64,000 nt of DNA, from positions 5,906-69,905 of the forward strand of contig CAWCWZ010000055.1 of NCBI GenBank assembly GCA_963799395.1. The letters run 5' to 3'. Below are positions 1 to 9,700 of the stretch, piece by piece. Source of the stretch: Bog-752 sp963799395 (GTDB taxonomy: Bacteria > Actinomycetota > Thermoleophilia > UBA2241). The notes beneath the pieces are model-generated. The model saw nothing but the letters and a program-made list of their open reading frames with translations. It did no database searches and was not told where the DNA came from. Position numbers and translations under genes: made by a program. The stretch's first letter is position 1. Each line of letters starts with the position of its first letter.

Positions 1-1
1 G

Positions 2-1198
2 CTGGGCTTCGGCGCCCGCACACTGGGCGACGACAAGCCCAAGTACCTGAACTCGCCCGAGACGCTGCTCTACCACAAGAGCGAGGCCTTGTTCGGCCTC
101 GACAAGGCCAAGGCGAGCGCCGCGCGCGAGGACCGCCTGTTCGTCGTCGAGGGCTACACCGACGTCGTCGCCCTGGTGCAGGCCGGGGTGACGAATGTCG
201 TAGCCTCGATGGGCACGGCCTTCACCGAAGAGCAGCTCAAGCGCCTCACGCGCCACACGCGCAACCTGTTCCTCTGCTTCGACGCCGATGCCGCCGGCCT
301 GGGGGCCATGAACCGCGCCCTCGAGCTCGCCCGCCGTCTCGGCGCGACCATGCGCGTGGTGCGCGTGCCCGACGGTCTCGACCCCGCCGACTACGTGCTC
401 GGCGGCAACGACGGCGAGGCGTTTCGGGGCCTTGCCGCCCAAGCTCAGACTTTGCTACAGTTCCAGATTCACACCGTGCTTGCTTCTCACGACCTTCAGA
501 CCGTGGACGGTCGCATGCGGGCGTTCGCCGTGTTGCGGGGTATCCTCGCACAGGCGGCCAGCCCCCTCGAGCGTGACGAAGAGGTCCGGTATGTCGCCGA
601 CAGGCTGCGACTGAGCGAAGACAACGTCAGGTTTCTGCTCAGCGACGAAGCGGCCTCCGCCGGCGCGCGGCGCGCGGCTCTTCTGGGCGACGCGGCGGGC
701 GCCGGGGCGCGACAGCGCCCCGGCGCCCGCCGCTCAGCCGAAGAGCGCGTCCTGATGGGCACGCACGAGCTCGAGGTGAGCTTTCTCGCCGCCTGCCTGG
801 CGCTGCCCGATCCGGGGCGCGAGTACCTGCTCGCCATCGACGAGGAGTTCTTCTCGGGCGAGGCGTCGCGGGGAGCCTATCGCGCGGCCGTCGAGCGGTT
901 AGCGGCCAAAGGTGCAGGGAAAACAGACGAGGGGCACGGGAAGGTAAGAGATGGGGACGCCGCCGACGACGGCACCATGGCCGCGGTCGTGGTGCGGGCG
1001 GCGGCCGAATCGTTCACGCCGATCGTTCTGAAGGAGCTGTTCCTGCGGGTGCAGGAGGTGCATGTCGGCCGGCTCATTGTAAAGCTCAAGGCGGCCGTCG
1101 GGCGTGACGACTCTGAAGACGAGGTCAGGCTGATCGAGCTCGAAAGCACGCGACGCCAGATCCGCGAGGAGCTGCGCGGCCTACCCGTCGAAGACTGA
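2..1198 (+). CDS. dnaG: DNA primase DnaG (5' end outside window)
   Basis: DnaG makes the RNA primers for DNA replication at the fork with the DnaB helicase. The frame is open from base 2, and the residues before the first possible internal start still match the family (GFGAR, PKYLNSPET), so the gene begins upstream of the window and the TTG at 89 is not the real start. The TOPRIM catalytic fold is visible: EGYTDVV supplies the conserved Glu and FDADAAG the metal-binding acidic pair (usually FDGD). The N-terminal zinc finger is missing because of the window edge. The last 150 residues match the poorly conserved helicase-binding region. The gene ends in TGA 30 bases before rpoD, the classic dnaG-rpoD arrangement. 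Identity is certain; the full length is unknown. Confidence 0.96.
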   Translation: MGFGARTLGDDKPKYLNSPETLLYHKSEALFGLDKAKASAAREDRLFVVEGYTDVVALVQAGVTNVVASMGTAFTEEQLKRLTRHTRNLFLCFDADAAGLGAMNRALELARRLGATMRVVRVPDGLDPADYVLGGNDGEAFRGLAAQAQTLLQFQIHTVLASHDLQTVDGRMRAFAVLRGILAQAASPLERDEEVRYVADRLRLSEDNVRFLLSDEAASAGARRAALLGDAAGAGARQRPGARRSAEERVLMGTHELEVSFLAACLALPDPGREYLLAIDEEFFSGEASRGAYRAAVERLAAKGAGKTDEGHGKVRDGDAADDGTMAAVVVRAAAESFTPIVLKELFLRVQEVHVGRLIVKLKAAVGRDDSEDEVRLIELESTRRQIREELRGLPVED

Positions 1199-1228
1199 CC
1201 AAACGGGCCGCAAGAAGTAAGGAGAACG

Positions 1229-2347
1229 TTGAGCGAACCGTCTGAACAGCACAAGTCGGTGGAGAGCCCCGAGCTCGCCATCGATGAGGTCAAGGAGCTC
1301 GTCGCCGAGGGCCGCGAACAGGGCTACTTAAACGGCGAGCACATCACGGACGCGCTGCAGGACGTCGATCTCACGCCCGATCAGATCGACAACATCTTCC
1401 TACTCTTCAACGACCTCGGCATCGACATCATCGAAGGCGACGAGCCGCTGTCCGGCGACGGCGCCGAGGCCAAGCCCGAAGAAGAGGTCATCCCCAAGCT
1501 CGACCTGTCGGTCAAGACGCCGACCAACGACCCCGTCCGCATGTATCTCAAGGAGATCGGCAAGGTGCCGCTCCTCACGGCCGAAGAAGAGGTCTCGCTC
1601 GCCAAGCGCATCGAGCGCCGCGACATGGAGGCCAAGCGCAAGCTGATCGAGGCGAACCTGCGCCTCGTGGTGTCGATCGCCAAGCGCTACGTGGGCCGCG
1701 GCATGCTGTTCCTCGACCTCATCCAGGAGGGCAACCTCGGCCTCATCCGCGCCGTCGAGAAGTTCGACTACCGCAAGGGCTACAAGTTCTCGACCTACGC
1801 CACCTGGTGGATCCGTCAGGCGATCACCAGGGCGATCGCCGACCAGGCGCGCACCATCCGCATCCCGGTGCACATGGTCGAGACCATCAACAAGCTCATC
1901 CGCGTGCAGCGCCAGCTCCTCCAGGACATGGGCCGCGAGCCCACCCCCGAAGAGATCGCCACCGAGATGGGCACGACGCCCCAGAAGGTGCGCGAGATCC
2001 TCAAGATCAGCCAGGAGCCGGTGAGCCTCGAGACGCCGATCGGCGAAGAAGAAGACTCCCAGCTCGGCGACTTCATCGAAGACGAAGACGCCACCATGCC
2101 GGTCGAAGCCGTGAGTGAGATCATGCAGAAGGAGGAGCTGAACCAGGTCCTCTCCACCCTCACGCATCGCGAGCGCAAGGTCATCGAGCTGCGCTTCGGC
2201 CTCAAGGGCGAGCACCCGCGCACTCTCGAAGAGGTCGGCCAGAAGTTCGGCGTCACTCGCGAGCGCATCCGCCAGATCGAAGCCAAGACGCTGGCCAAGC
2301 TCAAGAGCTACCGCGACTCGCAGCGCCTGCGCGACTTCCTCGACTGA
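1229..2347 (+). CDS. rpoD: RNA polymerase primary sigma factor RpoD
   Basis: This is the housekeeping sigma-70 factor that directs RNA polymerase to -35/-10 promoters. It is 372 residues with a TTG start placed 5 bases after an AAGGAG ribosome site. An acidic region 1.1-like segment covers residues 1-85. Region 1.2 starts at about 101 (NDPVRMYLKEIG). Region 2 runs from 137 to 207 and includes the -10 recognition and melting motif YKFSTYATWWIRQAI. Region 3 spans 216-292. Region 4 spans 305-370, with the -35 helix-turn-helix TLEEVGQKFGVTRERIRQIE. The size is that of a compact Gram-positive RpoD without the large non-conserved insert. It is probably co-transcribed with dnaG. Promoters found elsewhere in the window (TTGACA/TAGAAT types) fit this factor. 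Confidence 0.98.
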   Translation: MSEPSEQHKSVESPELAIDEVKELVAEGREQGYLNGEHITDALQDVDLTPDQIDNIFLLFNDLGIDIIEGDEPLSGDGAEAKPEEEVIPKLDLSVKTPTNDPVRMYLKEIGKVPLLTAEEEVSLAKRIERRDMEAKRKLIEANLRLVVSIAKRYVGRGMLFLDLIQEGNLGLIRAVEKFDYRKGYKFSTYATWWIRQAITRAIADQARTIRIPVHMVETINKLIRVQRQLLQDMGREPTPEEIATEMGTTPQKVREILKISQEPVSLETPIGEEEDSQLGDFIEDEDATMPVEAVSEIMQKEELNQVLSTLTHRERKVIELRFGLKGEHPRTLEEVGQKFGVTRERIRQIEAKTLAKLKSYRDSQRLRDFLD

Positions 2348-2387
2348 TGACGCGGCTGCGCGAACGTCAACCTGTGAGTCGGCCCCA

Positions 2388-2798
2388 ATGAGCGATACCG
2401 CGATCGCCGACTCCACCAACGAGACGGCGCTGCCGGCCCCGGTCCCCGAGCGCAAGGGCATCTCGGGATCGGTCGTCCGTGTGCGCTTTGGTGTGGTGCT
2501 CGGGGCCGTCGCCTTCGTGGCCGCCTGTGGCCTGCTCGCCGTGATCGTCTCCGGCGAGCACCTGTGGCGAGGCGTGCTTCTCGCCGTCGTCGCTCTCGGC
2601 CTCTCCGGCTATGCCGCCTACCTCGGCATCTTCGGCGTGATCCGCTACGGCCTGTTCACCGAGGGCTGCGGCGCCGGCGAGGTGGCCGGCGAGCTGCACC
2701 GCTCGAAGATCGCCTGGATCTGCGGTGTCCTGGCCGAGATCACGGCGCTGTTCACCGGCGCGCTCGTCGTCGCGCTGATCGTGCGCGCCCTGGCGTAG
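2388..2798 (+). CDS. small membrane protein of unknown function
   Basis: The predicted product is 136 residues. A polar N-terminal stretch of about 28 residues is followed by three hydrophobic segments (about 31-53, 60-84 and 108-134), so it should be an integral membrane protein with a short loop containing FTEGCGAGEVAGELHRSK. I do not recognise a family. It starts 40 bases after rpoD in the same direction and may be a distal gene of that operon. The ATG is the first in the frame; there is no strong ribosome site. It ends in TAG. Codon use matches its neighbours, which supports a real gene, but the function is unknown. Confidence 0.6.
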   Translation: MSDTAIADSTNETALPAPVPERKGISGSVVRVRFGVVLGAVAFVAACGLLAVIVSGEHLWRGVLLAVVALGLSGYAAYLGIFGVIRYGLFTEGCGAGEVAGELHRSKIAWICGVLAEITALFTGALVVALIVRALA

Positions 2799-2921
2799 CG
2801 CGGCGCACCTCCCGCCGGCCTGATCGGCAACCGGCGTCGTCTCGCGAAGTCCCGTCAGAGCTCGCCGCGGGCGTTTGAGCGACGGGCTGGGGTGACCTAT
2901 ACTTCGGCGGCCGGAGCCCGT

Positions 2922-2997
<76 letters not shown>

Positions 2998-3019
2998 ACC
3001 TTTCGCGACGTCCCTTCAG

Positions 3020-3052
3020 GCGGCCCCGGCGCCGGTCGGTGGCCGGGGCCGC
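3020..3052 (+). terminator. hairpin after tRNA-Asn
   Basis: A perfect 11-bp stem (3020-3030 with 3042-3052, GCGGCCCCGGC/GCCGGGGCCGC) with an 11-base loop lies 23 bases after the tRNA. There is no T-run, so it may be a processing or rho-assisted end rather than a classical terminator. It also lies just beyond the stop of the convergent oxidase gene at 3100. Confidence 0.4.
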
Positions 3053-3099
3053 TCAGGGACAGCACGGGCGTTACGGCGAAACGGTCTCTGCGGCGAGTC

Positions 3100-4509
3100 C
3101 TACGCGGCCGCACCTCTCTCGGCATCCCGGGCGCCCGGACGCGGGTCGATGTTCTGGTTCAGATGGAAGAGGTTGCCGGGGTCGTACTTCTGCTTCACGT
3201 CGACCAGGCGATCGTAGTTGCCGCGGTAGTTCGCCCTGATCGTGCCCTGGTCGTCACCCGACAGGAAGTTGACGTAGGCACCCTCTTCCGAGAGGGGCGC
3301 CGTGGCCGCGCTGTAGTCGCGCACCCACTTGATGTTGGCCTCGTTGTCGGCCGCATCGGGCCACATGCCGGCGATCACGGTCGCGAAGTTGGCCTCGCGG
3401 TAGGCAAAGGCCGTCGCGTCCGTCGCGACACGCTGGGGAGCGCCGTCTATCGGGTAGATGTGCATCGCCGAGTTCATCGTCGGGATCCTGGGCCCGTGCT
3501 CCAGGTGAGCCTCGATGAGGGCGTCGCTGAGCTCCGTGACGAAGTTGGCCTTCCAGTAGTGCTGCAGCCCCGCCGGGACCAGGGCATCGAACGCCCCGTT
3601 GAGGGCGGGGTAGGGCATGGGTCCCACGAACTCGGCCACCACCGGAGCCACGTCGTGGATGGGCTTGAGCGCCCGCTCGCCCTGGTCGAGGGGGCCTGCC
3701 CAGCACGCCACCATGATGATAAAGGTATCGCCGTGGCGGTCCTCCGGTATGAACGGCAGCGGCGGCGCGATCTGAAAAGCGGTGAAGCCCCCGAACTGCT
3801 CGGGGGCGCTGCGCATGAAGTCGCGATAGAAGCGCAGGACGGTGTCGGCCTGGTCGAGCTCGAAGAACATCGGTCCGCCGTAGACGTCCTTGATGGGGTG
3901 CAGCCTGTACTCGAACGAGGTCACGACGCCGAAGTTGCCGCCTCCGCCGCGCAGCGCCCAGAAGAGGTCCTCGTTCTGCCTTTCGTTGGCCACGAGGAAG
4001 CGGCCGTCGGCGGTCACCACGTCTGCCGAGACGAGGTTGTCGGCCGAGAGGCCCAACCCGCGGGCCAGGTAGCCGATGCCGCCGCCCAGGGTCAGCCCGC
4101 CGACCCCGGTCGTCGAGATGATGCCGCCCGTCGTGGCCAGGCCAAAGGCGTGGGTGGCGTGGTTGAAGTCGCCCCAGGTGGCGCCGCCCTCGGCGCGCGC
4201 CGTCCGCCCGGCCGCGTCGACCCGAACGCCGCGCATGCCGCCCAGGTCGATGACCACGCCGTCGTCGCAGGTGCCGAAGCCGGGCACGCTGTGGCCGCCC
4301 CCGCGCACGGCCAGGTCGAGGTCGTTCTCGCGGGCAAAGTCGACCGCCGCCATGACGTCGCCGACGTCGGCGGCCTTGACGATCAGGCGCGGCCGGCGGT
4401 CGATCATGGCGTTGTAGACCGCGCGCGCTTCGTCGTACCCGGGGTCTTCAGACGTGATGATCTCGCCGCGGACGCGCTCTCGCAGTCGGGCCATCGTCAG
4501 TTCGCTCAT
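3100..4509 (-). CDS. FAD-linked oxidase, berberine-bridge-enzyme (BBE) type
   Basis: A 469-residue flavoprotein oxidase or dehydrogenase. The N-terminal half (about 40-210) is a PCMH-type FAD domain with RGGGHS near residue 69, whose His is the usual site of covalent FAD attachment. The second covalent residue of bicovalent members (a Cys in CPTVG-like motifs) is replaced here (STTGVGGLTLGGG), so only a single covalent link is expected. The C-terminus has the BBE signature NYDRLVDVKQKYDPGNLFHLNQNI in pieces, which packs on the flavin. Family members oxidise carbohydrates, alkaloids or aromatic alcohols; the substrate cannot be read from the sequence. No signal peptide is seen. ATG follows AGGAGGGGGAC. 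It ends in TAG and appears monocistronic. Confidence 0.85.
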   Translation of the reverse strand: MSELTMARLRERVRGEIITSEDPGYDEARAVYNAMIDRRPRLIVKAADVGDVMAAVDFARENDLDLAVRGGGHSVPGFGTCDDGVVIDLGGMRGVRVDAAGRTARAEGGATWGDFNHATHAFGLATTGGIISTTGVGGLTLGGGIGYLARGLGLSADNLVSADVVTADGRFLVANERQNEDLFWALRGGGGNFGVVTSFEYRLHPIKDVYGGPMFFELDQADTVLRFYRDFMRSAPEQFGGFTAFQIAPPLPFIPEDRHGDTFIIMVACWAGPLDQGERALKPIHDVAPVVAEFVGPMPYPALNGAFDALVPAGLQHYWKANFVTELSDALIEAHLEHGPRIPTMNSAMHIYPIDGAPQRVATDATAFAYREANFATVIAGMWPDAADNEANIKWVRDYSAATAPLSEEGAYVNFLSGDDQGTIRANYRGNYDRLVDVKQKYDPGNLFHLNQNIDPRPGARDAERGAAA

Positions 4510-4687
4510 GTCCCCCTCCTCTGTCCCGAAGGATCGCTTGCGAAAATCGGCACTCGCTCAGGGCCATACGGGTAACCCGCCCCGCCATGCTGCTTCCCGG
4601 CTGGAGAGGAGATGACTCCGTTGGCGGCCGCCGCCAGTTGTTCAGCGGGCCGGTCGTCCGGGGCCGGTCGCGCGGCGCGGCGAAGCC

Positions 4688-5758
4688 CTAGCCGCGACCG
4701 ACCACCACCGGCACGGTCTGGACGAGGTTGTTGCCCATGCCCTGGTAGTTCCACGGCTGCTCGAGTGGCTGCGTGTTGCCCGCCGCGTCGGTCGCGCGAC
4801 AGGAAAGGACGTGCTCGCCCGGGGCGGCCTCCCACCGGGACGTCCACTCACGCCACGCGAACCGCCCGATCGGCCCGCGCAGTTCGGCGTCGCTCCATAC
4901 GCCGTCCACCCCGACCTCCACTCGGACCACGTCACCGTCGCCGCTCCAGGCGCGCCCGCGCAGGGCCACGACCCCCGGCTCGACGAAGCGCGTGCGCGTC
5001 ATGAAATCGGGGTAGCCGGGCGGGATCATAAGGGCGCGGACCCGGATCGTGCTGACGCCCTCACCCGGATCCTCCTCGTCCTGCTGGTAGCGGTAGGCGA
5101 CCGCCTGCTGGTACCCCGCGAAGCGTTCGGTCACGGCTGTGATGCGCGTCAGCCACTTCACACTGGTCATGCCGTACCAACCCGGGACCAGCAACCGCAC
5201 CGGCGCGCCGTGCTGAAGTTCGAGCGAATGGCCGTTCATCCCGGAGGCAAGCAGCACCTCGGGTCGCGTCGCCACGTCGACGGGCAGGCTGCGCTCGTAG
5301 TCGTGCTCGACGCCGCCCTGCGCGCCGTGGTCGGCACCAGTGAAGACGATCTCGACGGTGTCCCGACGGACGCCCGCTTCGAGGAGCACATCGCGCAAGG
5401 GGGTGCCGGTCCATTCGGCCGTGCCGACCGCCTCGACAAGCCAGGGCTGGCTGACCGGCCGCGGCTGCAGGCGGGCGCGGCCGTTGCCGGCGCACTCCAT
5501 GGTCACGGGCATGGTCCGTGAAGGTCTCGTCCGGAGTTGGTCGAGCGTGAGGGACAGCGGCTGTTCAACGTTGCCGGCGATCTCCAGGCGCCACGTCGAC
5601 TCGTCGATCTCGGGGATGTCGAAATGCACGAGCAGGTAGTGCAGGCCGGAGGGCGTGATGTCGTAGCGCAGGGCCTCGAGCGGCATGCCGCGATTGCGCG
5701 CCGCGAGCTGCAGCTCCTCGGCGGTGAGTGGCCCCTCGGTCGGTTCCTGACCTCCCAT
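4688..5758 (-). CDS. sulfite-oxidase-family molybdopterin enzyme
   Basis: The product is 356 residues. The first two thirds match the oxidoreductase molybdopterin-binding domain, with the molybdenum-ligand Cys at about residue 89 in MECAGNGR. The last third matches the Mo-co dimerisation domain of sulfite oxidases. There is no heme domain and no Tat or Sec signal, so it is predicted to be a soluble cytoplasmic molybdoenzyme. It could be a sulfite dehydrogenase-like protein or one of the many family members of unknown substrate. The open frame extends far upstream on this strand, but family similarity begins at this ATG. No clear ribosome site precedes it. It ends in TAG and is divergent from the toxin-antitoxin pair. 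Confidence 0.85.
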   Translation of the reverse strand: MGGQEPTEGPLTAEELQLAARNRGMPLEALRYDITPSGLHYLLVHFDIPEIDESTWRLEIAGNVEQPLSLTLDQLRTRPSRTMPVTMECAGNGRARLQPRPVSQPWLVEAVGTAEWTGTPLRDVLLEAGVRRDTVEIVFTGADHGAQGGVEHDYERSLPVDVATRPEVLLASGMNGHSLELQHGAPVRLLVPGWYGMTSVKWLTRITAVTERFAGYQQAVAYRYQQDEEDPGEGVSTIRVRALMIPPGYPDFMTRTRFVEPGVVALRGRAWSGDGDVVRVEVGVDGVWSDAELRGPIGRFAWREWTSRWEAAPGEHVLSCRATDAAGNTQPLEQPWNYQGMGNNLVQTVPVVVGRG

Positions 5759-5928
5759 GACGGCAAGTATGGGCGGCGGATGCCGCGACCAAACTGTCGC
5801 CGCCGTCTCGGGTCGCGCCCGCCCGCCCTCCCCGCAGCGCGCCACGGCGACCCTCGTTCTTGCGTTTACGTTCGCTGATCGGCAACTGTTCGAGGCCCTC
5901 CGGAGGGTGTGTCTCCTTGCGCGTACCC

Positions 5929-5962
5929 TGGACAATTGGCCCAGACCCTGGCCAATTGTCCA
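5929..5962. promoter_or_regulatory. perfect 13-bp inverted repeat upstream of RHH gene
   Basis: TGGACAATTGGCC (5929-5941) and GGCCAATTGTCCA (5950-5962) form a perfect palindrome with an 8-base centre. It ends exactly where the AAGGAGG sequence begins and lies 24 bases before the likely GTG start of the ribbon-helix-helix gene. Its place and symmetry fit an autoregulatory operator of a type II toxin-antitoxin module. It could also fold as RNA and hide the ribosome site. Confidence 0.6.
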
Positions 5963-5986
5963 AGGAGGCGCGAAGTAGACGAGCTC

Positions 5987-6214
5987 GTGTCCGTGCACTT
6001 CATGATCGAGCGCAGCCAGAAGCTCCGGCTGCGTGAGCTGTCGGCGCGCGACGACCTGTCGATGGCGACCTTCGTCCGCGAGGCCATCGACCACTACCTG
6101 CGGGTCGCGGCCGGGCCCACGGCGCTCGAGGTCCGACACGAGATGCTCGATTCCGTGGGCTCCCTGCCGCTCCAGGGACACGGCGACGACGATCAGAGGC
6201 CGCGGTCCTTCTGA
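5987..6214 (+). CDS. ribbon-helix-helix antitoxin-like protein
   Basis: A protein of about 75 residues. The start of the folded part (VHFMIERSQKLRLRELSARDDLS) followed by MATFVREAIDHYL is typical of an RHH/CopG DNA-binding domain, a short beta strand then two helices. The acidic tail would wrap a toxin. The start is uncertain: GTG at 5987 is preferred, but the AAGGAGG (5962-5968) is 18 bases upstream, and GTG 5993 or ATG 6002 are possible. The PIN-like gene begins 15 bases after the stop, so the pair resembles a VapBC-type module. It probably represses its own promoter through the palindrome at 5929-5962. Confidence 0.65.
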   Translation: MSVHFMIERSQKLRLRELSARDDLSMATFVREAIDHYLRVAAGPTALEVRHEMLDSVGSLPLQGHGDDDQRPRSF

Positions 6215-6234
6215 CATGAGCCTTCTGACATGAG
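6207..6234 (+). repeat. 14-bp exact tandem duplication at toxin-antitoxin junction
   Basis: CCTTCTGACATGAG occurs twice in direct succession (6207-6220, 6221-6234). Each copy carries a TGA and an ATG separated by one base. In a single-copy ancestor the antitoxin stop would lie one base before the toxin start, as in translationally coupled modules. The duplication pushes the working start 14 bases downstream. Confidence 0.8.
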
Positions 6235-6592
6235 TCCCACGGCAGGCTTCGTCGATGCGGCTCGCCTCGTCACGCTGCTCGACCGCGACGAGCCCGACCA
6301 CACGTTCAACGAGCACATGTTGCGAGTCGAGCTCCAGGCCGGGATCGCGCTCGTGACCTCCAACTACGAGATCGTCAAGGCCTCGCTCGAGCTTCAGCGC
6401 CGCCATGGGATCGACGGGCCGCGCCAACTACTGCACGGGTTCGTGCCGTTCCTGCGCGTCGAATGGGGCACGCGCCACGACCATGCCACGGCCGTCGAGG
6501 TGCTCCTCGCCGGGGGCGCGGGCGCGGGCGATCTGGTCGACTGCGTGTCGGCCGCGATCAGGCGCCGGATCGGTGTCAGTGCCACGCCGTGA
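6230..6592 (+). CDS. PIN-domain toxin-like protein, C-terminally short
   Basis: The 120-residue product matches the VapC-type PIN RNase pattern: FVDAARLVTLLDRDEPDH at the start (canonical FVDTSAL with a metal-binding Asp), LVTSNYEIVKASLELQRRHG in the middle, and LVDCVSAAIRRRIG near the end. Canonical proteins continue about 15-20 residues further with a last acidic residue (FAFDxHF), which is absent here, so activity is doubtful. A 14-base tandem duplication (6207-6234) lies at the junction with the antitoxin gene; it makes a first ATG (6216) that runs into a stop after five codons, so translation must start at 6230. Confidence 0.6.
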   Translation: MSPTAGFVDAARLVTLLDRDEPDHTFNEHMLRVELQAGIALVTSNYEIVKASLELQRRHGIDGPRQLLHGFVPFLRVEWGTRHDHATAVEVLLAGGAGAGDLVDCVSAAIRRRIGVSATP

Positions 6593-6660
6593 CGCGAGAA
6601 GCGGCGGTACGGGCGGTCAAGGCCGGGCTCGGCTCGGGGGAGGGCCGAGGGCGGGCGAGC

Positions 6661-6702
6661 GCGGGCGGGGCGGGCCGGCCGAAAGCCGCCCGCCCCGCCC
6701 GC
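6661..6702 (-). terminator. hairpin terminator of the methylamine operon
   Basis: A 15-bp perfect GC stem (6661-6675 with 6688-6702), extended by an inner GGC/GCC step, lies 19 bases beyond the stop of the minus-strand permease/methyltransferase gene. The opposite-strand PIN gene ends 69 bases away, so it may act in both directions. No T-run follows. Confidence 0.5.
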
Positions 6703-6720
6703 CGCCTCGCACGGCGCGGC

Positions 6721-9700
6721 CTAACGCACGGCGACGCCCCTGGAGTCGGCGGCGGCAGCGATGATGTCCTCTATATGCCGGGCCGCGCCGTCGGGCAGCG
6801 GCAGGGGGTGGTGGGTCGCGAGGATCTCGTCGACCTTCTCGGTCGCCCGCCGGCTCTCGGACTTGCCCTCGGCCAGCCAGCCGTCGTACGAGCCGCGCAC
6901 GAAGAGCTGCGGAAGCTGGAGCTCGCCGTCGCGCAGGAAGCGACGGGTCTCGCGGGCGCCCAGAAAATGGCCGCCGGGGCCCACGCGCGACATGACGTCG
7001 AGCATCACGTGCTCGTCGTCTAAGGCCAGACCGGCCATCAGGCGCTGGCCCTGGCGCACGAGCTCGGCGTCGAGCACCAGCTTGGGCAGGTACAGGAGCT
7101 GGGCCGAGTCGAGCATGCCGGCGCCGGTCAGCAGGTCAGCGCCGGCGAGCATCGTGCAGTAGGCCATCGGGCCGCCGTCGGAGCCGACCTGCACGCAGAG
7201 CTCCTTGGCGTCGGTGCTGAGGCCGCAGCTCAGCACGGGGAAGCCGTAGTGGCGGCCCATCTCCGTCAGGGCCAGGTTGAGCAGGACCTCTTCGGGGCCG
7301 GCCGAGGTGTAGGTCGAGGTGCGCATGTCCATGATGCCGGCGTTGCCCACGTAGATGAGCGGGCAGCCCGGCACGGCGAGCTGCAGGATGGCGAAGGCGG
7401 CCAGGCCCTCGGCGTTGGTCTGCACCGTGGTGCCGGCCAGCGTGAGCGGCGAGGTCGCGCCGGCCAACGCCAGGCTGTAGACGGTGATCGGCACGCCCTG
7501 CTCGGCGAGCAGCATGGCGGCCTCGAGGCTGTCGGCGTCGTGCTGCAGCGGGCTCACCGGGCAGTAGACGATCGAGAAGATGGGCCGCTCCGGCCGCCAG
7601 ACCCCGCCGGGGCTCGCCGCGGCGAGGATCTCCATGACGTAGGGCACGTCGGCCGGGTCGGTGACCTCGCCCTGGACGTGTTTGCCGCTGCCGGCGAGCA
7701 TGGTCTGCAGGCCGCGCAACGACTGCAGGCGCGCGTCCTCGTCGCACGGGTAGGCCGTGTACCAGAGCACGCCGATCTCGTCGAGGGCGTCGGCGACGGT
7801 CATCGCCTCGAGCAGGTCGCGGGCGGTCGAGGGGCGCCGCTCGCCCGTGCGGTGGTCGAGGCACATGGCGCCCATGCCGTCGTGGGTGGCGTACGAGCGC
7901 GTATGGTCGAGGAGCGCGTCCTTTTGCGGGTCGCGCGCCGCCAGCAGCACCGTCCTGGGGGCGCGGGCGATGGCCGACTCGACGAGATCGTGCGGGAACC
8001 GCACGATGTCCGTCTCCTCGTCGACCAGGGCGCCCGCGTCGCGCAGCAGCCTCTGCGCCCGCGCCAGCGGCACCCGCACGCCGACCTCGGCGAGCAGCCG
8101 CAGGGACTGCTCGTGGACGTAGTCGATCGCGGCCGCGTCGAGCAGGCTTAGGCGGGGCCGCAGGGTGCTTGAAAAACCACTCATTCGATCACTCCCAATG
8201 ACTTCGGGGGCGGCCTCGAGACCGGGGCTCGAGGTCGTCGAAGTTGGGGCGGGGACCGCCAGCAGGTCGCCCTCGCCTACGATGCCGCGGGCGAGGTTGC
8301 GCTTGCCGATCGCCCAGAAGACGAGCGACAGGACGATGACGGCGGCCAGCGTGCCGAGCGTGACCGTCTCGAAGAACACCCGCGAGGTGCCCCAGCTCGC
8401 GACGATGTCGTACTTGCGCCCAAAGACGCTGTTGATCAGCCCCGGCCACAGCAAGCAGATGCTCGTGAGCACGACGATGAACTCGGTGGCGATGACGCAG
8501 ACCCACAGGCCTACCGCACCACCGGGTACGTGGTAGGGCCGGGCGCGGTCCGGATACCTGCGGCGCAACACGATGGCCGCCGGGAAGATGAAGGCGTACT
8601 GCAGCGCCGTGAGCGAGATCACGATCGATAGCACCACGGCGAAGAAGCTAGACAGGCTGCCGCTCGACAGCGTGAAGACGAAGATGACGAAGGCCGAGCC
8701 GATGCCGGCCGACGCGAGGTTCATGGCGATCGGCGTGCCGCTCTTCGAGAACTTGCCGAGGATCAGCGGTGCGGCGCCGTCCAGGCCGGCGACGGCCTGC
8801 GTGCGAGCGGCGCCCTGCAGCCACACGCCGCCGGCACTCACGATGATGATGAGGATCATGATGCCCATCAGCCAGCCGACCGGTCCGTGAGCGCTGCCGA
8901 GCACGCCGGCCACGGCGCCGTAGGCGACGGCGAAGCCCGAGACGTTCGAGACGCCGGCGAGGGGGATGACGAGCAGGATGCCGAACACCAGGCCCAGCAC
9001 GATGACGGCCGAGATCAGCCCCGAGCGCACGATCATCGAAGGTACGTCGCGCTGCGGGTTGCGCATCTCCTCACTCGCCGAGTTGGCAAGCTCGAAACCG
9101 ACGAAGAGGAACTGCAGCAGGCCGATGACGGCGAGGAAGCCGGTCAGACTGGGTTTGAGGCTGCTCCAGCCGATGGTGCCGGCCGGCTTGCCGTTCTTGA
9201 TGAGAAACCACGCGACGAGCGCGATAAAGATGAAGAAGACGGCGAGCCTGACGTAGGTGCCGATGTTGCCCGTCCAGCGGCCCCACTTGAGCTCGACCAC
9301 CGACAGGCCGACGATCGCCCACACCACGCAGAGGCCGATGACGATCTCCCCCACAGTGCCGATCGACCGGTTGAACATGAGCTTGCTCGACAGCACGGCG
9401 ACCGCGGTGGCCGCCAGCGTGCCGCCCATCCAAGTTGGGTTACTCATCCAGTAGAAGGTCGCCGTGATGGCGCCGGGCAGGCGTCCGAAAGCGAGGCGCG
9501 GCCAGGCGTACGGCCCGCCCTCGATGGGGAACGCGGTCCCCAGCTCGGCGCAGATCAGGCCGCTCGGGATCAGATAGAGCAGGATGATGAAGCCGATCCA
9601 GAACAGCGTCTCGCCGCTGCCGTAGGCGGCGGTCGAGGCGATCGTGTCGAGGCTGATGAAGGCGGCGATCGTGAAGCAGACCAGGTCGAAACGGCGCATC

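Noticed and set aside
6721..6723. Third pyrrolysine codon at the end of the permease/methyltransferase gene
   Set aside because: The methyltransferase domain is complete at this TAG, and the Pyl column is occupied by Ser far upstream.
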